DNA of 34,511 nt from an uncultured bacterium. Its GTDB lineage: Bacteria > Bacteroidota > Bacteroidia > Bacteroidales > Bacteroidaceae. This document shows positions 25,523-33,798 of the stretch, piece by piece (positions within the stretch are counted from its first letter, which is position 1; every line of letters begins with the position of its first letter). The stretch is from NCBI GenBank assembly GCA_905215555.1, contig CAJMQU010000050.1, forward strand, positions 1-34,511, written 5' to 3'. The translations under genes and the position numbers were made by a program. The notes under the pieces were generated by a model. It saw nothing but the letters and a program-made list of their open reading frames with translations. It ran no database searches and was not told where the DNA came from.

Positions 25523-27823
25523 TTATTCGCTTTTAATCACTTTTGCCGGATTCTGCCGTGCTGCCTGCCATATCCGCCAGCCTATGCTGATGGAAATGAT
25601 AACAATCACTGCTGCCAGAATAGCGACATAAATCCACCAGGTAATAGCAGTCTGGATTACATACCCCTCCAACCAATGTTTCATGACAACATAACCTGCT
25701 GCAAAAGCTATAATTGCGGCCAATGCCAGTATGCCCATATATTCCCGAAGGAAGATGCCGATGATGTCCGATATAGTTGCTCCGTTCACTTTGCGGATGG
25801 CAATCTCTTTACGCCGCTGTTCGCACGAAAGATTGGCCAGGGAAAATACTCCGAAGACTGCAATGATAACGCAGATCAGAGATGATATAGTGAGCAGTTT
25901 CATCAGAATACGCTCGGAAGCAGTGGCTTCATCAATGATACGGCCGAAACTTCGTGACCACATATAAAAATCGGGATAACTCTTCTTGATGTGCTCATTA
26001 ATGGCTTTCTGAGCGTCCTCATACTTTCCATGGTAGGTATACACGTATTCTTTTCTGGGAGGAAACATCGATATGGTATATACAGCCGGCATTGCTTCTG
26101 CCGTTGGTGAAAGGCGAATGTCTTTCAGGACACCGGCAACTACGTAAGATTTTGAGAACTTTTTCCCGATCGGGTCTTTCCATCCGAATTTTTTGGCGAG
26201 GGCTTCGTTGATTAGGACATCATGACGGTCAGACGATTCATCCGGAAAAGTGCCGGCCACTAATTGTAATCCAAACAAATCGAATGTTTCCTTCGAAACC
26301 CGGAAGTCATTGATTGCAATATCTTTATCACCCGGTTGTTTGTCATCCCATTCTGATGTGGTAAACATCGAATTGGAAGAGCCGGGCAAAGGTAAGTTTG
26401 AAACTTCCCGGAAATTGATGCCCGGAATCTCTTTCATCAGTCTTATCCAGTTTTCCTTTTCGTCATCCGGAATCCCTTTGAGGTAAGCTGCATATTCCAG
26501 ATCTGTGTGAGTGACTCCCATATCAGCAGAGGTACGGAGATAGTGCAGTTGCTTCATCATAACCATTGTGCAGAAGATAAAACCAATGCTGATGACCAAC
26601 TGAAGCCAAAGCCCCGTCCGGCGGTAAAGAGTGGAGAAGCGGCGGGTAAGAACGGAAGATATGGCAGACTGCAATGTAAAATGGCGCTGAGCCAGCAGTG
26701 TCGCCCAAGCAAAGAACAAAACGATACCCATTGCAACCGACATATAGATAAGTGCCTCCTTATAGAAGAAAGCGCTTTCTTCAAAGATGTAAGACCATTG
26801 CTTGAATGTAGGCAGGCATATCTCTACCAACAACAATCCGATGATGATAGCTGCGAATAGCAGTAGTATAATTTCGGACATCAGCAGGATGATCAGACTT
26901 GTTTCCGTTGCTCCGTTTACTTTGCGGAGTGCCCACTCGCGTTGTCGCATGCGAATACGTATCAGATATATAATCAGATAATTGGACAGTGCTCCCAATA
27001 CGACCAGCAAACTTATCAGACAAAAAAGACGCACATACTCTATACGGACAAATGTATCGTATGGAGGATATGTATAGTGCAATTCGGTCAATGGAGTAAT
27101 CTTGACGGCATACTTCCTTATATTTCCGTCCATATCGACTTCCATGTCTTTCAGTTTCTTTCGCAAAGCATCGATGTCAGCGCCTGGAACTACGCGAAAC
27201 AAGGTTGTTCCGGCAGCATAACCCCATTCCTGATATTGTGGAGTTGGACGTCTTGATATAACATCGAAATCATAATTTGAATGTCCTTTCCACTCTTGCA
27301 CCACGGCAGTAATAATCAGCTTTTTATCAAATGGATATTCTTTGCCTATGGGGGACTCATCGCCAAAAAGTAAGCGGGCAGCTTTATCGCTGATGGCAAC
27401 TTCGTCTGCCGTATTGTACAGAAACTGCAAGCTGCCTTCCAGCACCGTTATCGGAAAGATTGAAATAAAAGCACTGTCCACTGATATCATCTTCCAATGC
27501 CTGCGCTGTTCGTCGTTAAATTCCGTCGTGAAATTGTTGTAGGTAGCTGCTTCTATTTCGGGAAAGGTCTTAACCAGATGGGGAGCCAACAGTGGAGAAG
27601 TGACAATGGAACTACCACCGGTATAAAATACGGATGAAATGGAGGCCACATAAATCCTGTCGGCTCCATCATGGAAAGAGTCATAGCTCTGCTCGTAATT
27701 TATCCACGTACCGGATAAAGCAAAGCTGGCAAATCCTACTGCCAGACCAATGATACTGATCAAAGTCTGGGTCTTGTACCTCAGCAGATTTCTGGTTGCT
27801 ATTTTTAGATAGTGCTGTATCAT
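25523..27823 (-). CDS. MacB/FtsX-type ABC permease, double-length (permease A)
   Basis: A 766-residue double permease. Eight membrane segments can be placed at about 20-40, 265-290, 310-335, 358-378, 404-424, 645-664, 697-715 and 730-749. The periplasmic domains lie at 45-260 and 430-640. Coupling stretches are QREWALRKVNGATETSLI (295-312) in the first half and RRKEIAIRKVNGATISDII in the second. The protein ends AARQNPAKVIKSE. Ordinary MacB has four TMs and works as a dimer; this duplicated form could work alone. It starts 10 bp after the adaptor gene, which favours a tripartite machine with the adaptor and the TolC-like protein. Confidence 0.88.
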   Translation of the reverse strand: MIQHYLKIATRNLLRYKTQTLISIIGLAVGFASFALSGTWINYEQSYDSFHDGADRIYVASISSVFYTGGSSIVTSPLLAPHLVKTFPEIEAATYNNFTTEFNDEQRRHWKMISVDSAFISIFPITVLEGSLQFLYNTADEVAISDKAARLLFGDESPIGKEYPFDKKLIITAVVQEWKGHSNYDFDVISRRPTPQYQEWGYAAGTTLFRVVPGADIDALRKKLKDMEVDMDGNIRKYAVKITPLTELHYTYPPYDTFVRIEYVRLFCLISLLVVLGALSNYLIIYLIRIRMRQREWALRKVNGATETSLIILLMSEIILLLFAAIIIGLLLVEICLPTFKQWSYIFEESAFFYKEALIYMSVAMGIVLFFAWATLLAQRHFTLQSAISSVLTRRFSTLYRRTGLWLQLVISIGFIFCTMVMMKQLHYLRTSADMGVTHTDLEYAAYLKGIPDDEKENWIRLMKEIPGINFREVSNLPLPGSSNSMFTTSEWDDKQPGDKDIAINDFRVSKETFDLFGLQLVAGTFPDESSDRHDVLINEALAKKFGWKDPIGKKFSKSYVVAGVLKDIRLSPTAEAMPAVYTISMFPPRKEYVYTYHGKYEDAQKAINEHIKKSYPDFYMWSRSFGRIIDEATASERILMKLLTISSLICVIIAVFGVFSLANLSCEQRRKEIAIRKVNGATISDIIGIFLREYMGILALAAIIAFAAGYVVMKHWLEGYVIQTAITWWIYVAILAAVIVIISISIGWRIWQAARQNPAKVIKSE

Positions 27824-27833
27824 GTATTTTTTT

Positions 27834-29084
27834 TTATTTCAGTATGAGTTCTTCTGCTTCGCCAAAGTTATCATATCCCGTCGTAATAACCCAATCTCCG
27901 GGCTGTAAACCGTCCGTAATCTCGTATTGTTGGGGATTCTGGCGTCCGATGCTAAGGGGAACGCGTGTTGCTTTGTTCTTGGAGGCATTCAGTTTATAAA
28001 TCCATTGTCCGCCGGTAGCTTGGTAGAAGTTGCCACGTGGAATGACGGTTGCCTGTTCCGGTTGCCCCAGTTCTATCTGTACACGGAAGCTCTTTCCGAC
28101 ACGTACATTGTCGGGTATCTCTCCGGTAAATACCAGATCGACATCAAAAGTACGCTCTTTCACTTCGGGAACGACTTTGGTGATGCGGAGCGGATATTTA
28201 CGTCCCTGATAATTGACTGTGGCAGGAAGTCCTGTCGTAATGCGGTCTATGTAATATTCGCTGAGAGATGTGTGGATCTTATATTGATCTAAAACCTTGA
28301 TTTCCGCAATACTTTCATTCGAGGAAACCTGTTGTCCCGGAGTCACTTTCACGAAACTGAGTTGCCCGGCAATGGGGGCTTTCACAATTAAATTTTCCAG
28401 CCGTTCGCAGGCACGTTCATACTTCTTGCGTTCACGTTCGCGGTCGTTGCGGATTAAGTCTTTGCGGATTACGGTTACGGCAGAGTCGTGGCGCAGACTT
28501 TCCCGCTGCAACTGTGCGTTTTTCACTTTGTAGCTGTATTCGTCTTCGGAGACTTCCAGTTGGGCTTTGCTTTTGATGCCCATTTTGTATTCTTCTTTGT
28601 CTAGGTCGAAACTCTTCTTGAGACGGTCCAGTTCGTAGTTGGTCTGCAAGGTTTGCTGTTGCAGGTTCAGACTTTTCTGTTCCATCTCGATTTCTTTCTC
28701 CTGATAGGTTATCAGTTGCTTTTCCCAATCATCGCGCTGGTCTTCGATACTGCGCAGAAGGTCTTGGTTTTCAAGTACAAGGATGGTGTCTCCTTTTTTA
28801 AGCAGGCTTCCCTCCTCGCCTATGATGCGTTCCACGCTTCCTGCCTCGCGGGCATTGATCTTGATGGTGAGAATAGGCTGGATAAGTCCTTCCACGTCTA
28901 CATATTCCATGAACTTATCGTTCTTCACTTCGGCGATCTGTACATTTTCCTGGTCGATGCGAAGCTTGCTCGGACCGGCGGAAAGGATAATCACGTAGAC
29001 GAGGAAAGCAAGAAAAACAATGCCTCCCGCCAGGTGATAACGGTAACGGATGTACCAGGGCTTCTTTTCAAGTTTAATATCCAT
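27834..29084 (-). CDS. MacA/HlyD-type periplasmic adaptor
   Basis: A 416-residue membrane fusion protein linking inner-membrane permease to outer-membrane channel. There is a single membrane anchor at about 16-36 (YHLAGGIVFLAFLVYVII). A split lipoyl domain follows (KINAREAGSVERIIGEEGSLLKKGD and, later, LIVKAPIAGQLSFVKVTPGQ). Between its halves is a long charged coiled coil of about 110 residues. Beta-barrel and membrane-proximal domains end the protein (VIPRGNFYQ, YEITDGLQPGDWVI). It sits between the tolC-like gene (45 bp) and permease A (10 bp). Confidence 0.9.
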   Translation of the reverse strand: MDIKLEKKPWYIRYRYHLAGGIVFLAFLVYVIILSAGPSKLRIDQENVQIAEVKNDKFMEYVDVEGLIQPILTIKINAREAGSVERIIGEEGSLLKKGDTILVLENQDLLRSIEDQRDDWEKQLITYQEKEIEMEQKSLNLQQQTLQTNYELDRLKKSFDLDKEEYKMGIKSKAQLEVSEDEYSYKVKNAQLQRESLRHDSAVTVIRKDLIRNDRERERKKYERACERLENLIVKAPIAGQLSFVKVTPGQQVSSNESIAEIKVLDQYKIHTSLSEYYIDRITTGLPATVNYQGRKYPLRITKVVPEVKERTFDVDLVFTGEIPDNVRVGKSFRVQIELGQPEQATVIPRGNFYQATGGQWIYKLNASKNKATRVPLSIGRQNPQQYEITDGLQPGDWVITTGYDNFGEAEELILK

Positions 29085-29129
29085 GATGTTATTTGTTATT
29101 TCGATTCATATATGGTATGATTTCTTATT

Positions 29130-30623
29130 CTATTTTCTTATCATCTCATCCATTACCGCTTCTATTTTTTCCGTTTCCGTCAGTGGTGCGTCCGACTCAA
29201 AATCATAGAGCGTGATGCTGCGGAGGGTGTAATACAGACTCCAGTAATTGTATAATGCCGTTATATAATTCCTTCGTGCGGCATCCTTTTCGGTGATGGA
29301 AGCATTGAGGTCGAGTACAGTGGATTTGCCTAGAATATAAAGTCGCCGGGCTACGTCGGCACGTCGCCGGGCTGTTTCGTCGGTGCGGGCGGCAATGTGT
29401 ACACGTTGCGATTGCAGGTTGAACTGCTGCACCAACTTGCGGACATTCAGCTCAAAGTCAGTCTTGTCCTGTTCCACCTGAGTATAGGTCAGGTCACGGT
29501 TGGAGCGGGCTACGCGAACCTGCCCTTTTCCCCGCCCCCAATCCAATATAGGCAGATTGATGCCGAGGGTGACGTATTGTTGGTCTAAAGGGTTGTGGTA
29601 GGCATTTTTCAGTTTGTTTCCCGTTTGCGTCAGTCCGAAACGGAGGTAGAGGTCGGCTTTCAATCCGGCATTGGCGCGGGCGTTGGCAACGTTGCTCTCA
29701 CTTTCCAGTTTGCGGCGCTGCATAGTCAGTATGTCCGGACTGTTTTCTCTGGCTGTTATCAAGGCAGCATTCAGGTCTATGTGAAGGCCGGGTACGTGGT
29801 CGTTGACCTCCACCTTTATCAACACATCTTCCTGAATGCCGAGATACGAACGGAGTTCCTGCATACAATCTTCCACCTCGATATGTGCGTTCATGCAATT
29901 GGTCTCCTCGGTCAGCTTGTTCAGTTCCAGTTGCAGCATTTCGTTTTCGGTGATGGTGCCGATGTTATAGCGCCCTTGCGCATATGTATATAAGGTATCT
30001 GCATTGGCGTAGTTGGTAGAGGCTATTTCGTAGTTGCTTTGTGCCGTAGCAAGGGCGAAGAATTTCTGTGTGGCGCGGGCGGCAACGAGTTCCAGGGTTT
30101 CTACATAAGTTTTCTTAGCTTCACGATAGCGCAATGGTTCGATGCGGCGTTTCCACTTCAGACTATTGTAGCCGAAGAGTGCCTGGCTGTAACCTATGTT
30201 TATGGGGGATGTCTGCCATGAAGTAGTGTTATCACTAAACAGGTCAAGCCGTTGGGCGGATGTTTCTACAAACAGCGTACCTCCTGTCCAGGGAATGTTC
30301 TGCGTGAGACTCAGAGTGAGGTCGGTACTTAAAAGATTCTGCTCTACAAACTTTACGCTACCATCGCTCATCGTGATTTTGTTGATGGCACGGTTCAAAG
30401 CAGGATCGGAGGTCAGCTTTAATGCAGGCAGATAGTTGGCACGATAATATTTGTAGCTCCAATAAGCGGAACGAAAACTGTGCCGGGCTGTTTGTGCATC
30501 AGGCGATTGCTGGCGGGCACGCTCTATGGTTTGGTCCAAAGTCAACTTCAAGGTATGCTCCTGGGCGGTAGCCGTTATCAAAGTTCCGCAAGTCATTATT
30601 GATAAAAGTATATTTTTGTACAT
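29130..30623 (-). CDS. TolC-family outer membrane efflux protein
   Basis: A 497-residue outer-membrane channel of the TolC/OEP family. The signal peptide runs to about residue 20 (ITATAQEHT, cleavage after ATA). Two OEP repeats with long helices follow, for example AATQKFFALATAQSNYEIAS and NVRKLVQQFNLQSQRVHIA. Helical stretches starting at LTLDQTIERARQQ and ending LDLNASITEKDAARRNYITA match family hallmarks. It is the first gene of the export operon, directly behind a sigma-54 promoter. It would complete a MacAB-TolC-like conduit across the envelope. Confidence 0.92.
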   Translation of the reverse strand: MYKNILLSIMTCGTLITATAQEHTLKLTLDQTIERARQQSPDAQTARHSFRSAYWSYKYYRANYLPALKLTSDPALNRAINKITMSDGSVKFVEQNLLSTDLTLSLTQNIPWTGGTLFVETSAQRLDLFSDNTTSWQTSPINIGYSQALFGYNSLKWKRRIEPLRYREAKKTYVETLELVAARATQKFFALATAQSNYEIASTNYANADTLYTYAQGRYNIGTITENEMLQLELNKLTEETNCMNAHIEVEDCMQELRSYLGIQEDVLIKVEVNDHVPGLHIDLNAALITARENSPDILTMQRRKLESESNVANARANAGLKADLYLRFGLTQTGNKLKNAYHNPLDQQYVTLGINLPILDWGRGKGQVRVARSNRDLTYTQVEQDKTDFELNVRKLVQQFNLQSQRVHIAARTDETARRRADVARRLYILGKSTVLDLNASITEKDAARRNYITALYNYWSLYYTLRSITLYDFESDAPLTETEKIEAVMDEMIRK

Positions 30624-30648
30624 AGTATGTTCCTTTTACTAAAAGAGT

Positions 30649-30664
30649 TTCAAATCTTATGCCA
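30649..30664 (-). promoter_or_regulatory. Sigma-54 promoter for the tolC-adaptor-permease operon
   Basis: Minus strand TGGCAT-AAGAT-TTGAA, one mismatch in each element to TGGCAC-N5-TTGCW. The predicted start near 30638 leaves a short leader (~15 nt) that still contains AAGGAAC as a ribosome-binding site. A dyad pair lies 56 nt upstream, as at 19780. Confidence 0.8.
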
Positions 30665-30676
30665 AAAACATAATAT

Positions 30677-30688
30677 ATTGTTTATTAG
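30677..30688. promoter_or_regulatory. Conserved 12-mer between sigma-54 promoter and dyads (copy 2)
   Basis: ATTGTTTATTAG, identical to 19736-19747 and at the same 13-nt offset from the -24 element. Confidence 0.55.
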
Positions 30689-30720
30689 TGGTATATACTG
30701 GTAGAAGGATGCGCTTCTGT

Positions 30721-30755
30721 GTGCTATAACGCACGAAAATAGTGCGTATACGCAC
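30721..30755. promoter_or_regulatory. Tandem activator dyads (copy 2)
   Basis: GTGC-TATAAC-GCAC (30721-30734), 7 nt, GTGC-GTATAC-GCAC (30742-30755). The second dyad is a perfect 14-bp palindrome. It is placed as in copy 1 relative to the tolC-side promoter, and it ends 23 bp before the -7 box of the regulator gene itself, so it may also control the regulator. Confidence 0.85.
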
Positions 30756-30778
30756 ACACAACACATTGATATATTACT

Positions 30779-30786
30779 TATCTTTG
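30779..30786 (+). promoter_or_regulatory. -7 box for the response regulator gene
   Basis: TATCTTTG matches TAnnTTTG, 115 nt before the ATG at 30902. Its -33 region (about 30755-30759) borders the second activator dyad. Confidence 0.5.
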
Positions 30787-30901
30787 CCGTGGATATGAGC
30801 AAGTCTTGTCTTGCTTATAGGTGGACAATGAAAGACTATGAGAAAGTATATGTTTAGTATAGACATAGTATGGAAAGGATTACTGAAAAAACCGAGTTTC
30901 T

Positions 30902-32272
30902 ATGGAACAGTTAGGTAAGATATTGATAGTGGACGATAATGAGGACGTACTCTTTGCCCTCAACCTTTTGCTGGAACCTTATGCTGAAAAGATAAAAGTG
31001 GCGGTAACTCCCGACCGCATCGAGCACTTTATGACAACTTTCCGGCCGGATATCATATTGTTGGATATGAACTTCAGCCGTGATGCCATCAGCGGGCAGG
31101 AAGGTTTCGAGAGTTTGGAACAAATATTGCAAATCGACTCTCAGGCTGTCGTTATCTTTATGACAGCATATGCGGATACAGATAAGGCGGTGCGTGCCAT
31201 CAAGGCTGGTGCTACGGATTTTATTCCGAAACCTTGGGAGAAAGAGAAGCTGCTTGCCACACTTTCATCCGGCATCAAACTGCGGCGTTCCCGTTTTGAG
31301 GTCAATCTGTTGAAAGAGCAGGTGAAAGTATTGAGCGGTGGCGGAGGCGGTGCGGAAGAAGCTGTTATCGGTGAGTCTGCTGCGATGCGGGAAGTCTTTT
31401 CGACAGTGGATAAATTGCGTGATACGGATGCTAATATTCTGATTCTCGGTGAGAATGGAACGGGAAAAGATATAATAGCCCGTTTGTTATACCGCAGCTC
31501 GCCCCGATATGGACGACCGTTCGTGACAATTGACCTCGGAAGTATTCCGGAGCAGTTGTTTGAGAGTGAATTGTTTGGTTATGAGAAAGGGGCATTTACT
31601 GATGCGCGGAAGTCAAAAGCCGGACGGATGGAAGTGGCGACAGGGGGGACGTTGTTTCTGGATGAAATAGGCAATCTCTCATTACCTATGCAGGCAAAGC
31701 TGCTTACTGCTATTGAAAAACGGCAAATCAGCCGTTTGGGAAGCACACAGGCGGTGCCTATTGACGTACGTCTGATTTGTGCAACCAATGCGGATATACG
31801 CCGTTTGGTCGAAGAGGGCAATTTCCGGCAGGACTTGCTTTACCGCATCAATACGATTGAACTGCATATTCCCCCTCTGAGGGAACGGGGGAATGACATT
31901 CTCCTGTTGGCCGATTGTTTCCTGCAACGCTATGCCCGGAAGTATCAAAAGGAAATGAAAGGGTTGACGCGCGAGGCTAAAGCCAAGTTACTGAAATATC
32001 CCTGGCCGGGCAATGTGCGTGAGCTGCAGCATACGATGGAGCGTGCTGTTATTCTGGGGGATGGTTCGCTGCTGCGTCCCGATAATTTTCTGTTTCAGGC
32101 TTCTGCTCCCCGCCTCCGGAAAGAGGAAGAGGTGCTTAATCTGGAACAACTGGAACGGCAGGCGGTGGAGAAAGCGATGCGGTTGAGCGAAGGAAACATG
32201 ACGAGGGCGGCGGCATACCTGGGGATTACGCGATTTGCGCTGTATAGGAAGATTGAGAAATTGGGGCTGTAA
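30902..32272 (+). CDS. Sigma-54-dependent NtrC-type response regulator
   Basis: A 456-residue activator. The receiver domain (1-125) has the acidic pocket DDNED at 11-15, phosphoacceptor Asp55, Thr88 and Lys110. The AAA+ domain has Walker A GENGTGKD at 183-190, the sigma-54 contact loop GAFTDA at 230-235 (classical GAFTGA) and Walker B GGTLFLDEIGN at 248-258. It continues with ATNADIRRLVEEGNFRQDLLYR and WPGNVREL. The C-terminal Fis-type HTH is at about 409-456 (GNMTRAAAYLGITRFALYRKI). It is divergent from the tolC-like gene and followed by its kinase. The tandem dyads before both export operons are its likely binding sites. Confidence 0.93.
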   Translation: MEQLGKILIVDDNEDVLFALNLLLEPYAEKIKVAVTPDRIEHFMTTFRPDIILLDMNFSRDAISGQEGFESLEQILQIDSQAVVIFMTAYADTDKAVRAIKAGATDFIPKPWEKEKLLATLSSGIKLRRSRFEVNLLKEQVKVLSGGGGGAEEAVIGESAAMREVFSTVDKLRDTDANILILGENGTGKDIIARLLYRSSPRYGRPFVTIDLGSIPEQLFESELFGYEKGAFTDARKSKAGRMEVATGGTLFLDEIGNLSLPMQAKLLTAIEKRQISRLGSTQAVPIDVRLICATNADIRRLVEEGNFRQDLLYRINTIELHIPPLRERGNDILLLADCFLQRYARKYQKEMKGLTREAKAKLLKYPWPGNVRELQHTMERAVILGDGSLLRPDNFLFQASAPRLRKEEEVLNLEQLERQAVEKAMRLSEGNMTRAAAYLGITRFALYRKIEKLGL

Positions 32273-32275
32273 ATG

Positions 32276-32302
32276 ATAAATTAGCACAATGCGCTAATTT
32301 AT
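32276..32302 (+). terminator. Hairpin between response regulator and kinase genes
   Basis: ATAAATTAGC (32276-32285) and GCTAATTTAT (32293-32302) form a perfect 10-bp stem with a 7-nt loop right after the regulator stop. The following sequence is only mildly T-rich, so partial termination (less kinase than regulator) is more likely than a full stop. Confidence 0.45.
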
Positions 32303-32328
32303 TTATTTGATGAACAAAAACATATGAT

Positions 32329-33633
32329 ATGAAGCGGTATTCCTTGATTGTAGCTTTGCACATCTGCCTTCTGGCAGTGCTTTCCGTAGGTGTATATGTA
32401 TTATTCCGGGCTGAATTGTGGTTTAGTACACTTATCACATTCCTCTTTCTTTTAGGGACAGGGATACACCTCTATTATATACAGATAAAGCAGTTGCAGA
32501 TGATGCGCCGTCTGACGGACAGTTTGCGTTACAATGACATGACACAAAGCTTTCGTCCACCGTATAAAAATAAGTTGATGATGGAAATGGCGGTAGAGTT
32601 GTCCGAAACCCTGCAAGCCTTTCGTGCCCGTCTGCTGGAAGAAGAAGTGAAGCACCAATACTACGAAAGTCTGCTGAACAAAGTAGATACCGCTGTATTG
32701 GTGACCGATATGTCCGGGCGCATCGAGTGGATGAACCGCGCAGCCGTCGCCCAACTGGGGCAAGACCCGCAACTGCCGCCCGAACTGATGACCCTTTCTT
32801 CGGGCGAAACGCATGTTATGCGCATTCGTCGAAACGGCACTACTTTGGAAATGGCCGTAGCCACTACCCTTTTCGTGGCTCGTGGCACGGAAAGGAGACT
32901 TATCAGTTTGAAGAACATTCACTCCGTATTGGAACGGAATGAAATGGAAGCCTGGCAAAAGCTGATTCGCGTCCTCACCCACGAAATCATGAATTCCATT
33001 ACTCCTATCATTTCTCTCTCCGAGACTTTAAGCGAACGTGGAGTACCCGAGGCATTAAAGGATGCTGCCGGAGAAAAAGAATATGCCGTAATGCTGCAAG
33101 CCATGCAGGCCATCCACCGACGCAGTAAGGGGTTATTGGGCTTTGTTGAGAATTATCGCCGTCTCACGCGCCTCCCCGCTCCTGTCCGAACCATTGTGCC
33201 TGTCCGCGAACTCTTCACGGATTTGCAGAAACTGTTTCCGGATCAGACTATTCATTTTGAGCTTCCTCCGTCAGACAAGAGTCTGGATGTGGATCGTGCC
33301 CAAATAGAACAAGTACTTATCAATCTTCTGAAAAATGCCCGCGAAGCATCTGTCCGGCGCGAAGTGCCTAAAATTGAAATAAAAGCCGTCTTTGCACCCA
33401 AAGTGACCTCTTCCCTGTCTTCGTGGCGTTGCACCATTACGGTTCGCGATAATGGTGAAGGTATCTTACCCGAAGTGCAGGACAAGATATTCGTTCCGTT
33501 CTTCACTACAAAGACAGCAGGTTCGGGCATCGGGCTGAGTCTTTGTAAGCAGATAATGAACCTGCACGGAGGAAATATTTCCGTTTATTCGGAACCGGGA
33601 AAAGGAAGTTGCTTCACTTTGCAGTTCAGCTAG
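32329..33633 (+). CDS. Membrane sensor histidine kinase (NtrB/NtrY-like)
   Basis: A 434-residue kinase, the likely partner of the adjacent regulator. Two membrane helices at about 5-26 and 31-50 are joined by a very short loop, so there is no periplasmic sensor domain. A linker helix follows, then a PAS-like domain (about 110-200, VDTAVLVTDMSGRIEWMNRAA). The HisKA helix has phosphoacceptor His218 in LTHEIMNSITPI. The ATPase domain has N-box INLLKNAREA at 331-340, DNGEG at 374-378 and GSGIGL at 398-403. With so little outside the membrane, it probably senses a signal in the membrane or in the cytoplasm. Confidence 0.93.
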   Translation: MKRYSLIVALHICLLAVLSVGVYVLFRAELWFSTLITFLFLLGTGIHLYYIQIKQLQMMRRLTDSLRYNDMTQSFRPPYKNKLMMEMAVELSETLQAFRARLLEEEVKHQYYESLLNKVDTAVLVTDMSGRIEWMNRAAVAQLGQDPQLPPELMTLSSGETHVMRIRRNGTTLEMAVATTLFVARGTERRLISLKNIHSVLERNEMEAWQKLIRVLTHEIMNSITPIISLSETLSERGVPEALKDAAGEKEYAVMLQAMQAIHRRSKGLLGFVENYRRLTRLPAPVRTIVPVRELFTDLQKLFPDQTIHFELPPSDKSLDVDRAQIEQVLINLLKNAREASVRREVPKIEIKAVFAPKVTSSLSSWRCTITVRDNGEGILPEVQDKIFVPFFTTKTAGSGIGLSLCKQIMNLHGGNISVYSEPGKGSCFTLQFS

Positions 33634-33745
33634 AGGGTTGCTTCCAGCTTATAATCATTGCTTTGAGTTTTTTGTTTCGCATTTTCGTATGTTATATTTA
33701 TGCGAAGGGAAATTCGTCCGAGGCAATTGTTGGCGGGATGAAGTG

Positions 33746-33784
33746 AAAAATGCCCGGTGATATTTGGGTCACCGGGCATTTTTT
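33746..33784. terminator. Bidirectional terminator between kinase and lipocalin genes
   Basis: A 15-bp perfect stem, AAAAATGCCCGGTGA (33746-33760) with TCACCGGGCATTTTT (33769-33783), and an 8-nt loop. It has an A-run on one side and a T-run on the other, so it ends transcription from both convergent genes. Confidence 0.9.
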
Positions 33785-33798
33785 ATGAGCAATCGATG

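Noticed and set aside
13961..30623. A complete bacteriocin or lanthipeptide biosynthetic cluster
   Set aside because: Export and regulatory genes are present, but I see no cyclase, dehydratase, radical-SAM enzyme or peptidase; the small Cys-rich ORF alone does not justify the call.
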